DNA of 64,000 nucleotides from JAIBJN01 sp963775505 (GCA_963775505.1 CAVZIL010000009.1:124001-188000), one strand, 5' to 3'. Shown: positions 15,741 through 23,495, counted from the first letter of the stretch. Numbers and translations: made by a program. Notes: generated by a model not told the origin, from the sequence alone.

Positions 15741-16216
15741 ACGTCCTCGTCGAGTCGGCGCTCGAGGTAGCGCTCGACGTCGGGCCCGCTCGGGTTGGCG
15801 AGCACGTCCTCGATCCACGCGCGGCGCTCGAAGTCGACGATCGCCAGTTCCCAGACGCAGCCGGCCGGCTGATTCTCCACCTGCCGGAACGAGATCGGCG
15901 TCTTCTTCGGGCTGACGTAGATCCGCTGGTGCAGCTCGTTCTCCGACTGCCACCAGTAGATCAGCGCGATGTAGGCGGACTTCGCGTCGTGCGCGGTAGC
16001 GAAGGCGACGCCGTAGCGGTCGTCCGCCTCGGCGGGCCGGGGGAGGACCGCGGCCGCGAGGTCGCGGGTCGCCTCGACGAACCCGGGATCCGGCTCCTTC
16101 CCGTTCAGCGCGATGCCGTAGAGCTTGAGTCGCCAGCCGTCGACGTCCTCCCTACGGACGAAGCGGACGTGGCGGGGCTTGTACGGGCCCTCGAGGGCGG
16201 TCGTCAATATCGTCAT
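15737..16216 (-). CDS. Conserved hypothetical protein (159 aa)
   Basis: Begins MTILTTALEGPYKPRHVRFV and has a regular alpha/beta composition with WRLKLYGIALNG, YGVAFATAHDAKSAYIALIY and WWQSENELHQRIYVSP. The conserved aromatic pair WWQSENELHQ and CVWELAIVDFERRAWI near the C-terminus suggest a compact enzyme-like or lipocalin-like fold. I know sequence-similar proteins from diverse bacteria but no assigned role. It starts 24 bases downstream of the methyltransferase stop on the same strand and is probably co-transcribed with it, hence under the TetR operators at 17065. Confidence 0.75.
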   Translation of the reverse strand: MTILTTALEGPYKPRHVRFVRREDVDGWRLKLYGIALNGKEPDPGFVEATRDLAAAVLPRPAEADDRYGVAFATAHDAKSAYIALIYWWQSENELHQRIYVSPKKTPISFRQVENQPAGCVWELAIVDFERRAWIEDVLANPSGPDVERYLERRLDEDV

Positions 16217-16240
16217 GCGTCTTCCAACGCATCGGCCCGC

Positions 16241-17044
16241 TCACGTCTTCCAGCCGATGATGACGAGGTACTCGCCGGGGAACGCAAGCGAGCCGTCGGC
16301 CTCGGCATGGCTCTCGTAGAGACGGGCGAAGTCTGCCCGGGCCGCGCCCCAGCGGCCCTCCGGCGCGAGCATCTCGCGAGTCATGATCACCGGGCCGAAG
16401 TTGACCTCGTAGTACCCGACCGCGTGCTCGACCGAGTCGAAGCGGAAGTCGACCTGGTCGCGCTCGAACTCGAGCTCGACGCCGGTGTCCAGGAAGAGCC
16501 GGCGCACATGATCGGAGTCGCCCCAAAGCGCCGGGGGCGCGGCGAAGTCGGGCGGGGGAGGGAGGTGCGCCCCGAGGGAACGGAAGAAGTCGCCGACGAA
16601 CCCCTCGGGCGTCCAGGCGACGACGCCGAGCCTCGCGCCCGATCGGAGCACGCGGGCGAGCTCTCGAGCGGTCACCTGGTGCCGCGGCGCGAACATGCAG
16701 CCGAACGTCGAGAGGACGACGTCGAAACTCTCGTCTGCGAAAGGGAGCGCTTCGGCGTCGCCCTCGACCCAGTCGATGTCGACGCCCGCGTCGTCGGCAC
16801 GCTCCCGAGCCCGCGCGAAGAGCTCCGGGGTCAGGTCGAGGCCGACGACCTGCGCGCCGGCCTCGGCCGCCGGAATGGTCGCGTTGCCGGTTCCGCACCC
16901 GACGTCGAGCACGTCCTCGCCCGCCTCGATGCCGATCCGCCGGACGAGCCGCTCGCCGGCGCTCCACACCAGCTCGGCCACAGCGTCGTAGTTGCCCGCC
17001 GCCCACATCGTCCTGTTCGCCTGCTTGAAGGTCGCGACGTCCAT
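16241..17044 (-). CDS. Class I SAM-dependent methyltransferase
   Basis: 267 residues from ATG 17044 (MDVATFKQANRTMWAAGNYD). The SAM-binding motif I is VLDVGCGTGNATIPAAEAGA (about 46-65), motif II acidic residue in VVGLDLTPEL (about 67-76), then DWVEGDAEALPF and FDVVLSTFGCMFAPRH. The closest family is the UbiE/Coq5-like group (Methyltransf_11); acceptor unknown. Divergent from a tetR gene with two palindromic operators in the 81-base gap, so its expression is very likely controlled by that repressor. Confidence 0.9.
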   Translation of the reverse strand: MDVATFKQANRTMWAAGNYDAVAELVWSAGERLVRRIGIEAGEDVLDVGCGTGNATIPAAEAGAQVVGLDLTPELFARARERADDAGVDIDWVEGDAEALPFADESFDVVLSTFGCMFAPRHQVTARELARVLRSGARLGVVAWTPEGFVGDFFRSLGAHLPPPPDFAAPPALWGDSDHVRRLFLDTGVELEFERDQVDFRFDSVEHAVGYYEVNFGPVIMTREMLAPEGRWGAARADFARLYESHAEADGSLAFPGEYLVIIGWKT

Positions 17045-17064
17045 ACCAACCTCCTCGTGTAAGT

Positions 17065-17111
17065 ACGACCGAACGGTCGTGCTAAAGAAGAAGGAGAATA
17101 CGACCGGTCGT
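17065..17111. promoter_or_regulatory. Two TetR-type operators in the divergent promoter region
   Basis: Site 1: ACGACCG-AA-CGGTCGT (17065-17080), a perfect 7-2-7 palindrome. Site 2: ACGACCGGTCGT (17100-17111), a perfect 12-bp palindrome sharing the same half-site. Both lie between the methyltransferase and tetR starts, as expected for an autoregulating repressor. Confidence 0.85.
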
Positions 17112-17125
17112 GCTACTTTGTCAAC

Positions 17126-17743
17126 GTGTCCGTCACGCCAAGGCAGCGGCGCCCGCGCGCCGACGGCGAGCGGAGCCGCCGGCGGATCCTGCAGGCGGCC
17201 GCCGAGCTCTCGACGGTCGAAGGCCTGAACGGCCTCTCGATCGGCCGCCTCGCGGAGCACGTAGGAATGAGCAAGAGCGGCCTCTACGCGCACTTTCGCT
17301 CGAAGGAGGAGCTGCAGCTCGCGACCGTGGAGGTCGCCAATGAGATCCTCACAGCGGAGGTCGTCGTTCCGGCGCTCGAGGCGCCCGAGGGCAGCCGGCG
17401 GCTGATCGCGTTCTGCGACACGTTCCTGTCGCACGTCGAGCGGCGCGTGTTTCCGGGCGGGTGCTTCTTCACGTCCGCGGCGGCGGAGCTCAGCCCCCGT
17501 CCAGGACCGATTCGCGAGGCGATCGCGCAGGGCTATCGCGAGTGGATCGGCCTGCTCGAGGAGCAGGCGGACAAGGCGAAGGAGCGCGGCGAGCTCGACG
17601 CTCGCAGCGACACCTCGCAGCTCGTCTTCGAGCTCAACGGGATGCTGATTGCCGCGAACGTCTTCTACTTCCTCTTCGACGACGCCGCGGAGCTCGAGCG
17701 GGCCCGACGCGGCGTGCGCGAGCGGATCCTCAATTCGGGCTAA
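17126..17743 (+). CDS. TetR-family transcriptional repressor
   Basis: 205 residues from GTG 17126. The N-terminal DNA-binding domain (about 14-62) reads RRRILQAAAELSTVEGLNGL, SIGRLAEHVGMSKSGLYAHF, RSKEELQLATVE, the standard TetR pattern. The ligand domain (about 80-200) matches the TetR_C group with FPGGCFFTSAAAELSPRPGP. The two palindromes directly upstream are its likely operators, giving control of itself and of the methyltransferase pair. The ligand is unknown. Confidence 0.92.
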   Translation: MSVTPRQRRPRADGERSRRRILQAAAELSTVEGLNGLSIGRLAEHVGMSKSGLYAHFRSKEELQLATVEVANEILTAEVVVPALEAPEGSRRLIAFCDTFLSHVERRVFPGGCFFTSAAAELSPRPGPIREAIAQGYREWIGLLEEQADKAKERGELDARSDTSQLVFELNGMLIAANVFYFLFDDAAELERARRGVRERILNSG

Positions 17744-17820
17744 AGGTCTCGCGGCACGGAGCCGACAACTGGTAGCGGTTCCGACGTGAGGCCGCAACAC
17801 GCCGGGACCTCCCTGGAATC

Positions 17821-17847
17821 GGGCCGCTCACGAGGCGGCCCTTTCCT
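17821..17847. terminator. Terminator between tetR and the convergent 83-aa gene
   Basis: GGGCCGC (17821-17827) pairs with GCGGCCC (17835-17841), followed by TTTCCTTT. It lies between convergent stops at 17743 and 17851 and could serve tetR. Confidence 0.7.
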
Positions 17848-17850
17848 TTG

Positions 17851-18102
17851 CTAGCTCTCGAGTCGCCGACGCAGATCGTCGAGCGAGATCGCGTCGGGCT
17901 CGTAGCCCTCGAGGCGGAGCGCCTCTTCGAGGTCGGCGATCAGCGCTTCCCGGAAGGCCGCGTCGGCCTCCGCCCTCGCGACGATGTCGTCGAGCCGCGT
18001 TCGGGCCAGGGAGAGCTCCTGGGCGGCCTCCACCCAGGCTTCCGGCGCCGGCGGCAATGCCTTGATCAGCTCGGCGAGGCGGTGTTCGTCGTACGCGTTC
18101 AT
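17851..18102 (-). CDS. Small acidic helical protein downstream of an ECF sigma factor
   Basis: 83 residues (MNAYDEHRLAELIKALPPAP...), mostly helical and acidic, with EAALRLEGYEPDAISLDDLR-like ending. It starts ten bases after the sigma factor stop. The position is where an anti-sigma factor would lie, but there is no transmembrane helix and no zinc HxxxCxxC motif; the length is also too short for standard anti-sigmas. It may be a cytoplasmic partner or modulator of that sigma. I know no family name. Confidence 0.7.
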   Translation of the reverse strand: MNAYDEHRLAELIKALPPAPEAWVEAAQELSLARTRLDDIVARAEADAAFREALIADLEEALRLEGYEPDAISLDDLRRRLES

Positions 18103-18112
18103 CGGATCACCG

Positions 18113-18670
18113 TCAACTGGACGCCCCGGGAGTGGGATTTCTTCCTTCGAAGATCTGCTTCAGTCGGGCCAGGCACCGTGAGATCCGGCTGGCGATCGTC
18201 CCCGACGGGATCTCGAGCGCGGATCCGATCGTCTGGTAGCTCTCGTCCCGTGCGAAGAAGCGGTCGAGGATCTCGCGGCAGTTCTCCGTCAGCTCGGCCA
18301 TCGCCTCGTGCACGGCGAGAGACTCGTCGAGCGTCGCCATGACCTCGTCGACGCCGCCGGGGAGCGCCTCCGGATCGACGATCTCCTCCCTGGAGCTCGA
18401 ACGCAGCCGATCGATGCAGAGTCGGCGGGTGAGCTGCCCGATCCAGGGCCGAATCGCCTCGTCGTCCCGCAGCTTCTCCAGATGTTGATAGGTGCGGGCG
18501 AAAACCTCCTGGAAGACCTCCTCTGCGTCCTCCGACCGGAGACGGAACGCCTGCGTGGAGATGGCGAATACGTACCGCGAGAAGCGGGCGACGAGCTCCC
18601 GCCAGGCATCCTCGTCACCCCTGCGGCAACGGGCGACCAGCTGGGCGTCCGGAAGCGATGCGAGCTGCAC
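18113..18670 (-). CDS. ECF RNA polymerase sigma factor
   Basis: 185 residues from GTG 18670. Region 2 (about 15-85) includes LVARCRRGDEDAWRELVARF, AEEVFQEVFARTYQHLEKLR and IRPWIGQLTRRLCIDRLRSS. Region 4 (about 120-175) includes ENCREILDRFFARDESYQTI and SGTIASRISRCLARLKQIFE, the -35 binding helix. No ribosome site precedes the GTG, so the message may be leaderless. Alternative upstream codons overlap a small gene on the other strand. It drives an unknown regulon, and the 83-residue protein is its only operon partner. Confidence 0.9.
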   Translation of the reverse strand: MQLASLPDAQLVARCRRGDEDAWRELVARFSRYVFAISTQAFRLRSEDAEEVFQEVFARTYQHLEKLRDDEAIRPWIGQLTRRLCIDRLRSSSREEIVDPEALPGGVDEVMATLDESLAVHEAMAELTENCREILDRFFARDESYQTIGSALEIPSGTIASRISRCLARLKQIFEGRNPTPGASS

Positions 18671-18754
18671 GGCAGGAGTATGAAACCGGAATGTTCGCCC
18701 GATGGGAAGATCCGGGCCCGCTCGGCCGTCCTGTGGACGTGAGAGGAGTCCCGC

Positions 18755-18943
18755 ATGCTTCGGCCTGAGACCCATCTGGACGTCGTCCGGGAGCGACACA
18801 GCGACCTGCTCCGGCAGGCGCGCACGGGAGAGCTGGCACACCGCCTGGGGACCGCGCGGCGGGACGAGCGGCGCTCGTTCCTGTCCCGCATGCGCTCCGC
18901 CCCCGAGCAGAGCCGGGCATCGAGCCCGGCGACGTCCCGTTAA
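18755..18943 (+). CDS. Small hypothetical protein
   Basis: 62 residues: MLRPETHLDVVRERHSDLLR, then an arginine-rich stretch with RRDERRSFLSRMRSAPEQSR. The pattern (R-x-R-H-x-D/E-L-L-R followed by basic residues) is common in short actinobacterial proteins near sigma and redox genes. A good ribosome site, GAGAGGAG, stands before the ATG. It is divergent from the ECF sigma gene. Function unknown. Confidence 0.6.
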   Translation: MLRPETHLDVVRERHSDLLRQARTGELAHRLGTARRDERRSFLSRMRSAPEQSRASSPATSR

Positions 18944-18961
18944 GCCTGCTCAGAAAAGGGT

Positions 18962-18988
18962 GGAGCCCCGGTAGGGGGCCGGGGCTCC
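18962..18988 (+). terminator. 10-bp hairpin before tRNA-Cys
   Basis: GGAGCCCCGG (18962-18971) pairs perfectly with CCGGGGCTCC (18979-18988). No T tract. Lies just after the small gene at 18755. Confidence 0.6.
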
Positions 18989-19122
18989 TGCCCACCGACG
19001 CGGTATCAACCCCGGGACAAGGTTCGCATCGGCGAGCGTGGTCCCTATTCTGCGCAAATCTGCCGGATCCTGTCGAGCCCACCTGGGTGAAAAAAGTTCG
19101 CTCGATACGATGTTTTCGTGTC

Positions 19123-19193
19123 GGCGCGGTGGCCGAGTGGTTAGGCAGAGGCCTGCAAAGCCTCGTACACCGGTTCGAATCCGGTCCGCGCCT
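19123..19193 (+). tRNA. tRNA-Cys (GCA)
   Basis: Acceptor GGCGCGG (19123-19129) pairs with CCGCGCC (19186-19192), discriminator T 19193. The anticodon loop CTGCAAA gives GCA. T arm ACCGG-TTCGAAT-CCGGT. CCA not encoded. Its 3' end is the attachment site of the element that follows. Confidence 0.96.
19168..19193 (+). repeat. attL: tRNA-Cys 3' end
   Basis: CACCGGTTCGAATCCGGTC followed by CGCGCCT, part of the functional tRNA gene. The same sequence recurs at 26247. Confidence 0.8.
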
Positions 19194-19233
19194 CTAGCCC
19201 GCTTCGGCTGGTTGGTCGGTGCGGATGCTTTTC

Positions 19234-20226
19234 TCACGAGGCTTCTTCCCACCGTCTGACGGCCATTACCAGGTCGGCGTCCGCGTCCTCGACCAGATCG
19301 GTCAGGTCAAGGTGCGCGTAGTAGGCCTCGGTGACGGCCACGCTTGAGTGGCCGAGGATTCGCGAAAGCCGCCCGCCTGCCCGCAAGTACTTGGTCGCGT
19401 ACGTGTGCCTGGTCGTGTGCGGATTCTTGTAGGCAACGTCGGCCTGGTCGAGCGTTCGTTTCCACCAGCGATGGAAGCCGGAGTAGACAATCGGCCGTTC
19501 GCGCAGGACGCGGCGCGCGTGCGCGTTCGCCTTCTGCCGATACCACAGGAAGTTGTCTTCGTCGAGGCCGTCGAGGACGGCAAGCTCGGCAACCGCCTCG
19601 ACGACACGGCGGGGGAGAGGGATCAGCCGTTCCTTTCGGCCTTTCCCCTTGACGTGCAGCTTTCTCTCGTCGAGGTCAACGTCCTGGAGGCGCAGCAGGC
19701 GGGCTTCGCCGTCGCGGATCCCGGCGCCGAACAGGATCAGCATTAGCGCCCGGTCGCGCAGCTCCGACACCGCGCACAGGACGCCCTCGTCGGCATCGTG
19801 GAAGATCTCCACCACCTGGGGTGGATCCCTGGGGATTGTCGGCACCCGCAGCATCGGGTTCTCGGGGATACGCAGCCACAGGTACGCCCACTTCCAGAAC
19901 TCGCTGAGGGCCGCCGACGCCCTCCGCTGGGAACCCTGGGGGAAGCTGGCGAGCACGGCCAGCATGTCCTCCGACGTGAACTCCTCAAGCGTCTTCTCAG
20001 GGTTGAGGACGAACTGGCGGGCTATGTCGCGTTCGTACTGATCGAGGGTGCGCTCCGACCGCCGCGCCAGCCGCTTGTAGTCCAGGAACGCCTCAACATG
20101 GCGACCGGCCTGGGTTTGGCGGTAGCGGCGGTCGAGCAACGGTTGCCGCATCATCCGCGCCCACTCAGCAGCGGTCAAGAGGACGGCTTCACTCACCAGG
20201 GCGCCCCCGGCAAACAACCTCACCAT
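19234..20226 (-). CDS. Tyrosine recombinase/site-specific integrase
   Basis: 330 residues. A core-binding SAM-like domain (about 45-150) precedes the catalytic domain. The catalytic residues can be read: Arg in FGAGIRDGEARLLRLQDVDL (about 182), Lys in KGKGRKERLIPLP, His-x-x-Arg in NPHTTRHTYATKYLR, His in ILGHSSVAVTEAYYAHL and the nucleophile Tyr in the same segment. Its 3' end faces tRNA-Cys 40 bp away, the usual arrangement for elements that use a tRNA as attB. Length and motifs also fit XerC/D-like and integron-type enzymes; I see no clear integron-specific insertion. Likely functional. Confidence 0.92.
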   Translation of the reverse strand: MVRLFAGGALVSEAVLLTAAEWARMMRQPLLDRRYRQTQAGRHVEAFLDYKRLARRSERTLDQYERDIARQFVLNPEKTLEEFTSEDMLAVLASFPQGSQRRASAALSEFWKWAYLWLRIPENPMLRVPTIPRDPPQVVEIFHDADEGVLCAVSELRDRALMLILFGAGIRDGEARLLRLQDVDLDERKLHVKGKGRKERLIPLPRRVVEAVAELAVLDGLDEDNFLWYRQKANAHARRVLRERPIVYSGFHRWWKRTLDQADVAYKNPHTTRHTYATKYLRAGGRLSRILGHSSVAVTEAYYAHLDLTDLVEDADADLVMAVRRWEEAS

Positions 20227-20230
20227 CGGT

Positions 20231-20548
20231 GTGGGTCAGTACGGAAGCCCTGTAACCGAGGCCAACTTCGGCGAGGTTGAAGCCTCTGTGACCGCCCAGC
20301 TCAGGCGGACGTTCTTCCCGGACAGGGTCGACGGGCCCGCTCGGCTGACCGTCGGCGTCGGCGGTCTTCTTGCCCTGAGCTACGAGACCACGGGAACCAC
20401 GGAGAGCGGAGAGCGGGTTCTGTCACGAGTCTTCTATATCTTCGATGGGAGGACCCACTACGCGCTGAACTGTCAGTCCACGCCTGGGTGGGCTGATGAG
20501 ATGAAGCGGGGCTGCGACGAAGTGCTGGATTCCTTCCGGGTCGACTAG
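20231..20548 (+). CDS. Hypothetical protein, probably 5'-truncated
   Basis: Open frame of 105 codons beginning GTG 20231, five bases from the divergent integrase start. The C-terminal part (VLSRVFYIFDGRTHYALNCQ and DEMKRGCDEVLDSFRVD) has the conserved Cys pair and terminal SFRV pattern of small secreted lipoprotein-like proteins I have seen in this lineage, which normally begin with a signal peptide. None is present, so the N-terminus was probably lost when the integrase region was placed next to it. May be non-functional. Confidence 0.55.
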   Translation: MGQYGSPVTEANFGEVEASVTAQLRRTFFPDRVDGPARLTVGVGGLLALSYETTGTTESGERVLSRVFYIFDGRTHYALNCQSTPGWADEMKRGCDEVLDSFRVD

Positions 20549-20608
20549 CAAGTCGAGGATGCTTTCAGCGGGTGGCCTCGGTGTGGTCTTGAGCAGACGC
20601 GAAAGGGC

Positions 20609-20690
20609 CGGCGGTTAGCTGAACCCGATCGGCTGCACCCCTGCCCGGCCCGAATCGAGCGTAAGAGTGCGGTCGCTCCGGCGACAAGGT
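20609..20690 (+). repeat. Dispersed intergenic repeat R2, copy 1
   Basis: Contains GGCGGTTAGCTGAACCCGAT, then CGGCTGCACCCCTGCCCGGC and CGGTCGCTCCGGCGACAAG. The copy at 25665 is nearly identical over its first 45 bases; a shorter relative is at 23749. The rest of the 20549-20828 gap holds the promoter of the CPBP gene. Confidence 0.7.
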
Positions 20691-20828
20691 AGTGCTCGGT
20701 GCCTCCTACCTGAGTAGGACTCGGAATCATCGGCCGGGCGAGCGCGAATCCGGCCTCGTGACGACGACGTCGCGGCGCCGACCTCCTAGCGTCGAGGCAT
20801 GCAATCGACCGACTACAGGAGGATGGAA

Positions 20829-21629
20829 ATGAGCGTCTCGCTCCCACTCACAGCCACCGCCCGTACTGAGGCTGCCGTCTCGAGCGTCGAGATTCCGCAG
20901 CTGCGGCTGCGTGGCATCTTTGCCGTGTGGGCGGCCGCCGCGCTCCCGATGGCGGTGCTCGCCTGGCTCGTCGCGCCCGTGCTCGCCGACCGGTTCTCCG
21001 GCGCTGGCCACGTGCCGATGGCGAAGGCGCTGATCGTGTCCCTCGCGATCGGCATGATCTGGCAGTTCGTTCTCGTTGCGACCCTCGTCGGCCGCGAGCA
21101 GCGGACGCTCCGCTGGTCGACGGTCCGCGAGGCGCTCTGGCTGCGCTCTCCGCGGAGCCCGCGCAGCGGCCGTATCGGCGGTCGGGTGTGGCTGGTCGTG
21201 ATCCCGCTGATCGTCGTGTTCACTGCGGTGCAGGAGCTGGTCGCGATCGTGGCGGCGCCCGAGAACCGGGACTTCGCCACGCTCTTCGAGTCGGACGCGG
21301 GCAAGGCGTTCCTGGACGGGGCCTTCGGCTGGTACGGCCTCATCCTCGTGATGTTCCTCTTCAACACCGTGCTCGGCGAGGAGCTCCTGTTCCGCGGGTT
21401 TCTCCTTCCGCGCATGAACGGCGCCTTCGGGCGCGGCGACTGGGTGGCGAACGGCGTCCTCTTCGCCGGCTACCACCTGCACGTGCCGTGGGCGATCCCG
21501 GGGACGCTCCTCGAGATGTTCACCACCGCGTACCCGGCGAAGCGGTATCGGAGCGCCTGGATCGGGATCGCGGTGCACAGCGCCCAGAGCGTGTTCCTTG
21601 CGATCCTCATCCTCACGCTCGTCGTCTGA
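20829..21629 (+). CDS. CPBP-family intramembrane metalloprotease
   Basis: 266 residues from ATG 20829, six bases after a strong AGGAGG (20817-20822). An upstream ATG (20823) abuts that site and is less likely. About six to seven membrane helices. The three CPBP/Abi motifs are present: EELLFRGFLLPRM (double Glu plus Arg), FAGYHLH (His) and the C-terminal HSAQS (His). These should bind the catalytic metal in the membrane. Family members process prenylated or membrane peptides or act in bacteriocin immunity; the exact target is unknown. Lies within the tRNA-Cys element. Confidence 0.88.
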   Translation: MSVSLPLTATARTEAAVSSVEIPQLRLRGIFAVWAAAALPMAVLAWLVAPVLADRFSGAGHVPMAKALIVSLAIGMIWQFVLVATLVGREQRTLRWSTVREALWLRSPRSPRSGRIGGRVWLVVIPLIVVFTAVQELVAIVAAPENRDFATLFESDAGKAFLDGAFGWYGLILVMFLFNTVLGEELLFRGFLLPRMNGAFGRGDWVANGVLFAGYHLHVPWAIPGTLLEMFTTAYPAKRYRSAWIGIAVHSAQSVFLAILILTLVV

Positions 21630-21745
21630 GAAGCACCGCTCTCCCGCACCAGTCCAAGTCCTGTGGGCCCGCCGGGCTCGCAGGACTTGGCACGTCTTGC
21701 GGAGATGCTGTTTGAGACACGGTTCGACCCGGCGGCGCTCAGGTG

Positions 21746-21759
21746 CGAACATCTGTTCG
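21746..21759 (+). promoter_or_regulatory. LexA/SOS-box-like palindrome, copy 2
   Basis: CGAACATCTGTTCG is a 14-bp palindrome except for the centre and fits the CGAAC-N4-GTTCG consensus exactly. Its last G is the first base of the GTG start codon at 21759. LexA control is inferred. Confidence 0.45.
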
Positions 21760-22115
21760 TGACCTCGCAGGGCTCCCCCTACGCCCGCTTCCGCCGCGCC
21801 CTCGACTCCCGCAACGCGACCGTGGCGCTCGCGACGGCGACCGAGCTCGACTTCGTCAGCCTCCCGGACGCGCTCGAGCTCGTCCTCCTCCTGGTCGACG
21901 ACCCCCGGAGGTTCCGGCGGGCGGCGCTGCGCTGGCACGCCCGCTACTGCGCCGAGGTCCCGGACGTTGGGTTCGAGGAGGCCCACGCGGTGCTCGCCTG
22001 CCTGGCCGGCCTAGCGGGTCGGCGGCCGAAGCCTGCGGCGGCCGCGCTGGCCGAGCTCGTCCATCGGCGCGGGCTCGAGCGGGCGGGCGAGACGCTCCTC
22101 CGGTGGGCTGGTTAG
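21759..22115 (+). CDS. Small conserved hypothetical protein with SOS-like box at its start
   Basis: 118 residues: MTSQGSPYARFRRALDSRNA, then TELDFVSLPDALELVLLLVD, RRFRRAALRWHARYCAEVPD and ERAGETLLRWAG. Mostly helical, with a conserved WHARYC core. I recall close relatives recurring in genomes of this lineage without an assigned function. An upstream in-frame GTG (21663) exists, but homology with the truncated copy at 8654 begins only at the palindrome, so the GTG at 21759 is preferred. If LexA binds the palindrome overlapping the start, the gene would be DNA-damage inducible. Confidence 0.75.
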   Translation: MTSQGSPYARFRRALDSRNATVALATATELDFVSLPDALELVLLLVDDPRRFRRAALRWHARYCAEVPDVGFEEAHAVLACLAGLAGRRPKPAAAALAELVHRRGLERAGETLLRWAG

Positions 22116-22165
22116 CGGTCGGCCCGAATCGCGGCACGGAGCGACGAGACCGTGCCCGGTATGAG

Positions 22166-22205
22166 GCGGCTCCGCCAATCCCCGGCGCACGACTGGCGGA
22201 GCCGC
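22166..22205. terminator. 12-bp perfect hairpin between convergent genes
   Basis: GCGGCTCCGCCA (22166-22177) pairs exactly with TGGCGGAGCCGC (22194-22205), 16-base loop. It lies between stops at 22115 and 22218 and could serve either strand. Confidence 0.7.
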
Positions 22206-22217
22206 GATGCCTCCGGG

Positions 22218-22685
22218 CTAGTGGCAGCGGAAGAACTCGTTGACCGTGCCGTCGGGTCGCGCGTTGAAGTGCTCGACCTGATTGAGACTCACGGTCGACC
22301 CGTCCGAACCCCTCCCCCGAAGACTGAAGGTGAACGTGCCGTTCACCGTGCTTCCGTTCTGGTTGAAGCCTCCCCATTGCGTGAAGCGACCGGTGAAGCT
22401 TGGCAGGCTCGGATCTTCCAGCGGCACAGCGCTGAACTTGCCTGTCTGGGTGAAGGTCGCGTGGACGCGGCCGTCGTCGAAGATGGTCTCGTGCATGACG
22501 AGGTTGCTGGTGATCGTGATCGTGTAGAGCGGGCCGCCCTCTTCACAGGCCGGGATGGTATCGACGAAGGTCTCCACCAGCCCCTTCTCGTGGGTGGTTA
22601 CGGTTTCGGGCGGCTGCGCGAAGGCTGGAGCCGCAACCGAGAGTAGACCTGCGGCCAAGAGGCCGATGGCCAGGCGTCGAAACAT
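22218..22685 (-). CDS. Secreted hypothetical protein
   Basis: 155 residues with a clear signal peptide (MFRRLAIGLLAAGLLSVAAP, cleavage after AFA). The mature part is beta-rich: ETVTTHEKGLVETFVDTIPA, YTITITSNLVMHETIFDDGR and TGRFTQWGGFNQNGSTVNGT, ending HFNARPDGTVNEFFRCH. Two cysteines (in PACEEG and the C-terminal FRCH) could form a disulfide. Resembles small exported beta-barrel or lipocalin-like proteins common in actinobacteria; no named role. ATG 22685 with GAGGGG upstream on this strand. Confidence 0.82.
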   Translation of the reverse strand: MFRRLAIGLLAAGLLSVAAPAFAQPPETVTTHEKGLVETFVDTIPACEEGGPLYTITITSNLVMHETIFDDGRVHATFTQTGKFSAVPLEDPSLPSFTGRFTQWGGFNQNGSTVNGTFTFSLRGRGSDGSTVSLNQVEHFNARPDGTVNEFFRCH

Positions 22686-22795
22686 GAGAACCCCTCCTCG
22701 TTATCGCGCCGGGCTTTGACTGAGGGGACCTACCTACCCCTCTCGGCGAGAAAGAAACGCCGCTGGCAGCGCCGAGGGCGCGGGCCGCAACGACA

Positions 22796-22824
22796 CCCTG
22801 GGACTACCCTGCCCACGCCCCGGC
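22796..22824 (+). repeat. Dispersed intergenic repeat R1, copy 2
   Basis: CCCTGGGACTACCCTGCCCA then CGCCCCGGC, preceded by GCGGGCCGCAACGACA as in copies at 24208 and 25589. Only the left part of R1 is well conserved here. Confidence 0.65.
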
Positions 22825-22952
22825 GCTAGTTAGCGTGCGCCTCGCTCTACTTCCGGGCTAGGCGCTGGACGGGCAGGCCGCTTTTGGCCTAGCTCGTGTC
22901 GGAGGTTACATTTCAGCCAACTCGACCGTTCTTCGCACACAGGAAGGACGCC

Positions 22953-23495
22953 ATGCTCATCAGGCTTCTAGGCGCATTTGTGTTTCTCGGCCTCACCGCT
23001 GCCCCGTTGGTGATCGGTTCGTATTTCGGCTGGTTCTCGCTCCGCGGAGGCACCTTCGCCTTCGTGATCGTGGCCGTGATCTGGCTCGCGGCCGCGCTCC
23101 TCGTCGTTGGGCGGTGGCGATCTGGCGCCTGGACCTGGTGGATCCCGCGGCGGGGTGGAAAGTTGGACCCGTCGAGATGGAGGAAGCTGACCTGGGGCCT
23201 CGTCCTCCCCTTCACTGCCCTCATGGTGCTTTGGGTTCCTAGCGCCTTCCGCGTCTTCTCCGACCTCGAGGTGACTCAGGCCGAGATCGTCGAGTGTGAG
23301 CTCTGGTACGGGGCCTCGGCCGAGGAGTGCCGGGAAGACCTGGAAGCCTGGAATGTCATTGCCTTGGTCGTCTTCCTGACCTTCCTCTTCCTGTTGTGGC
23401 TACTCGGCATCCTCCTGATCAGCCGACTCACGAGATCTCGGAAGCGCGAGGGCGTCGCCAGCCCACCTGATCCGAGCACAGCCCAGCCCAACTAA
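22953..23495 (+). CDS. Membrane protein of unknown function
   Basis: 180 residues from ATG 22953, seven bases after AGGAAGGA; an in-frame GTG at 22896 has no ribosome site. Four hydrophobic segments: LIRLLGAFVFLGLTAAPLVI, GGTFAFVIVAVIWLAAALLV, LTWGLVLPFTALMVLWVPSA and IALVVFLTFLFLLWLLGILL, with a cytoplasmic basic tail. A short external loop contains two cysteines (ECELWYGASAEECREDLEAW). I recognise no family. Within the tRNA-Cys element, flanked on both sides by R1 repeats. Confidence 0.75.
   Translation: MLIRLLGAFVFLGLTAAPLVIGSYFGWFSLRGGTFAFVIVAVIWLAAALLVVGRWRSGAWTWWIPRRGGKLDPSRWRKLTWGLVLPFTALMVLWVPSAFRVFSDLEVTQAEIVECELWYGASAEECREDLEAWNVIALVVFLTFLFLLWLLGILLISRLTRSRKREGVASPPDPSTAQPN

Noticed and set aside
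20727..21986. 419-codon minus-strand frame opposite the CPBP gene
   Set aside because: Charged low-complexity antisense frame; the plus-strand frame has the CPBP motifs and a strong ribosome site.
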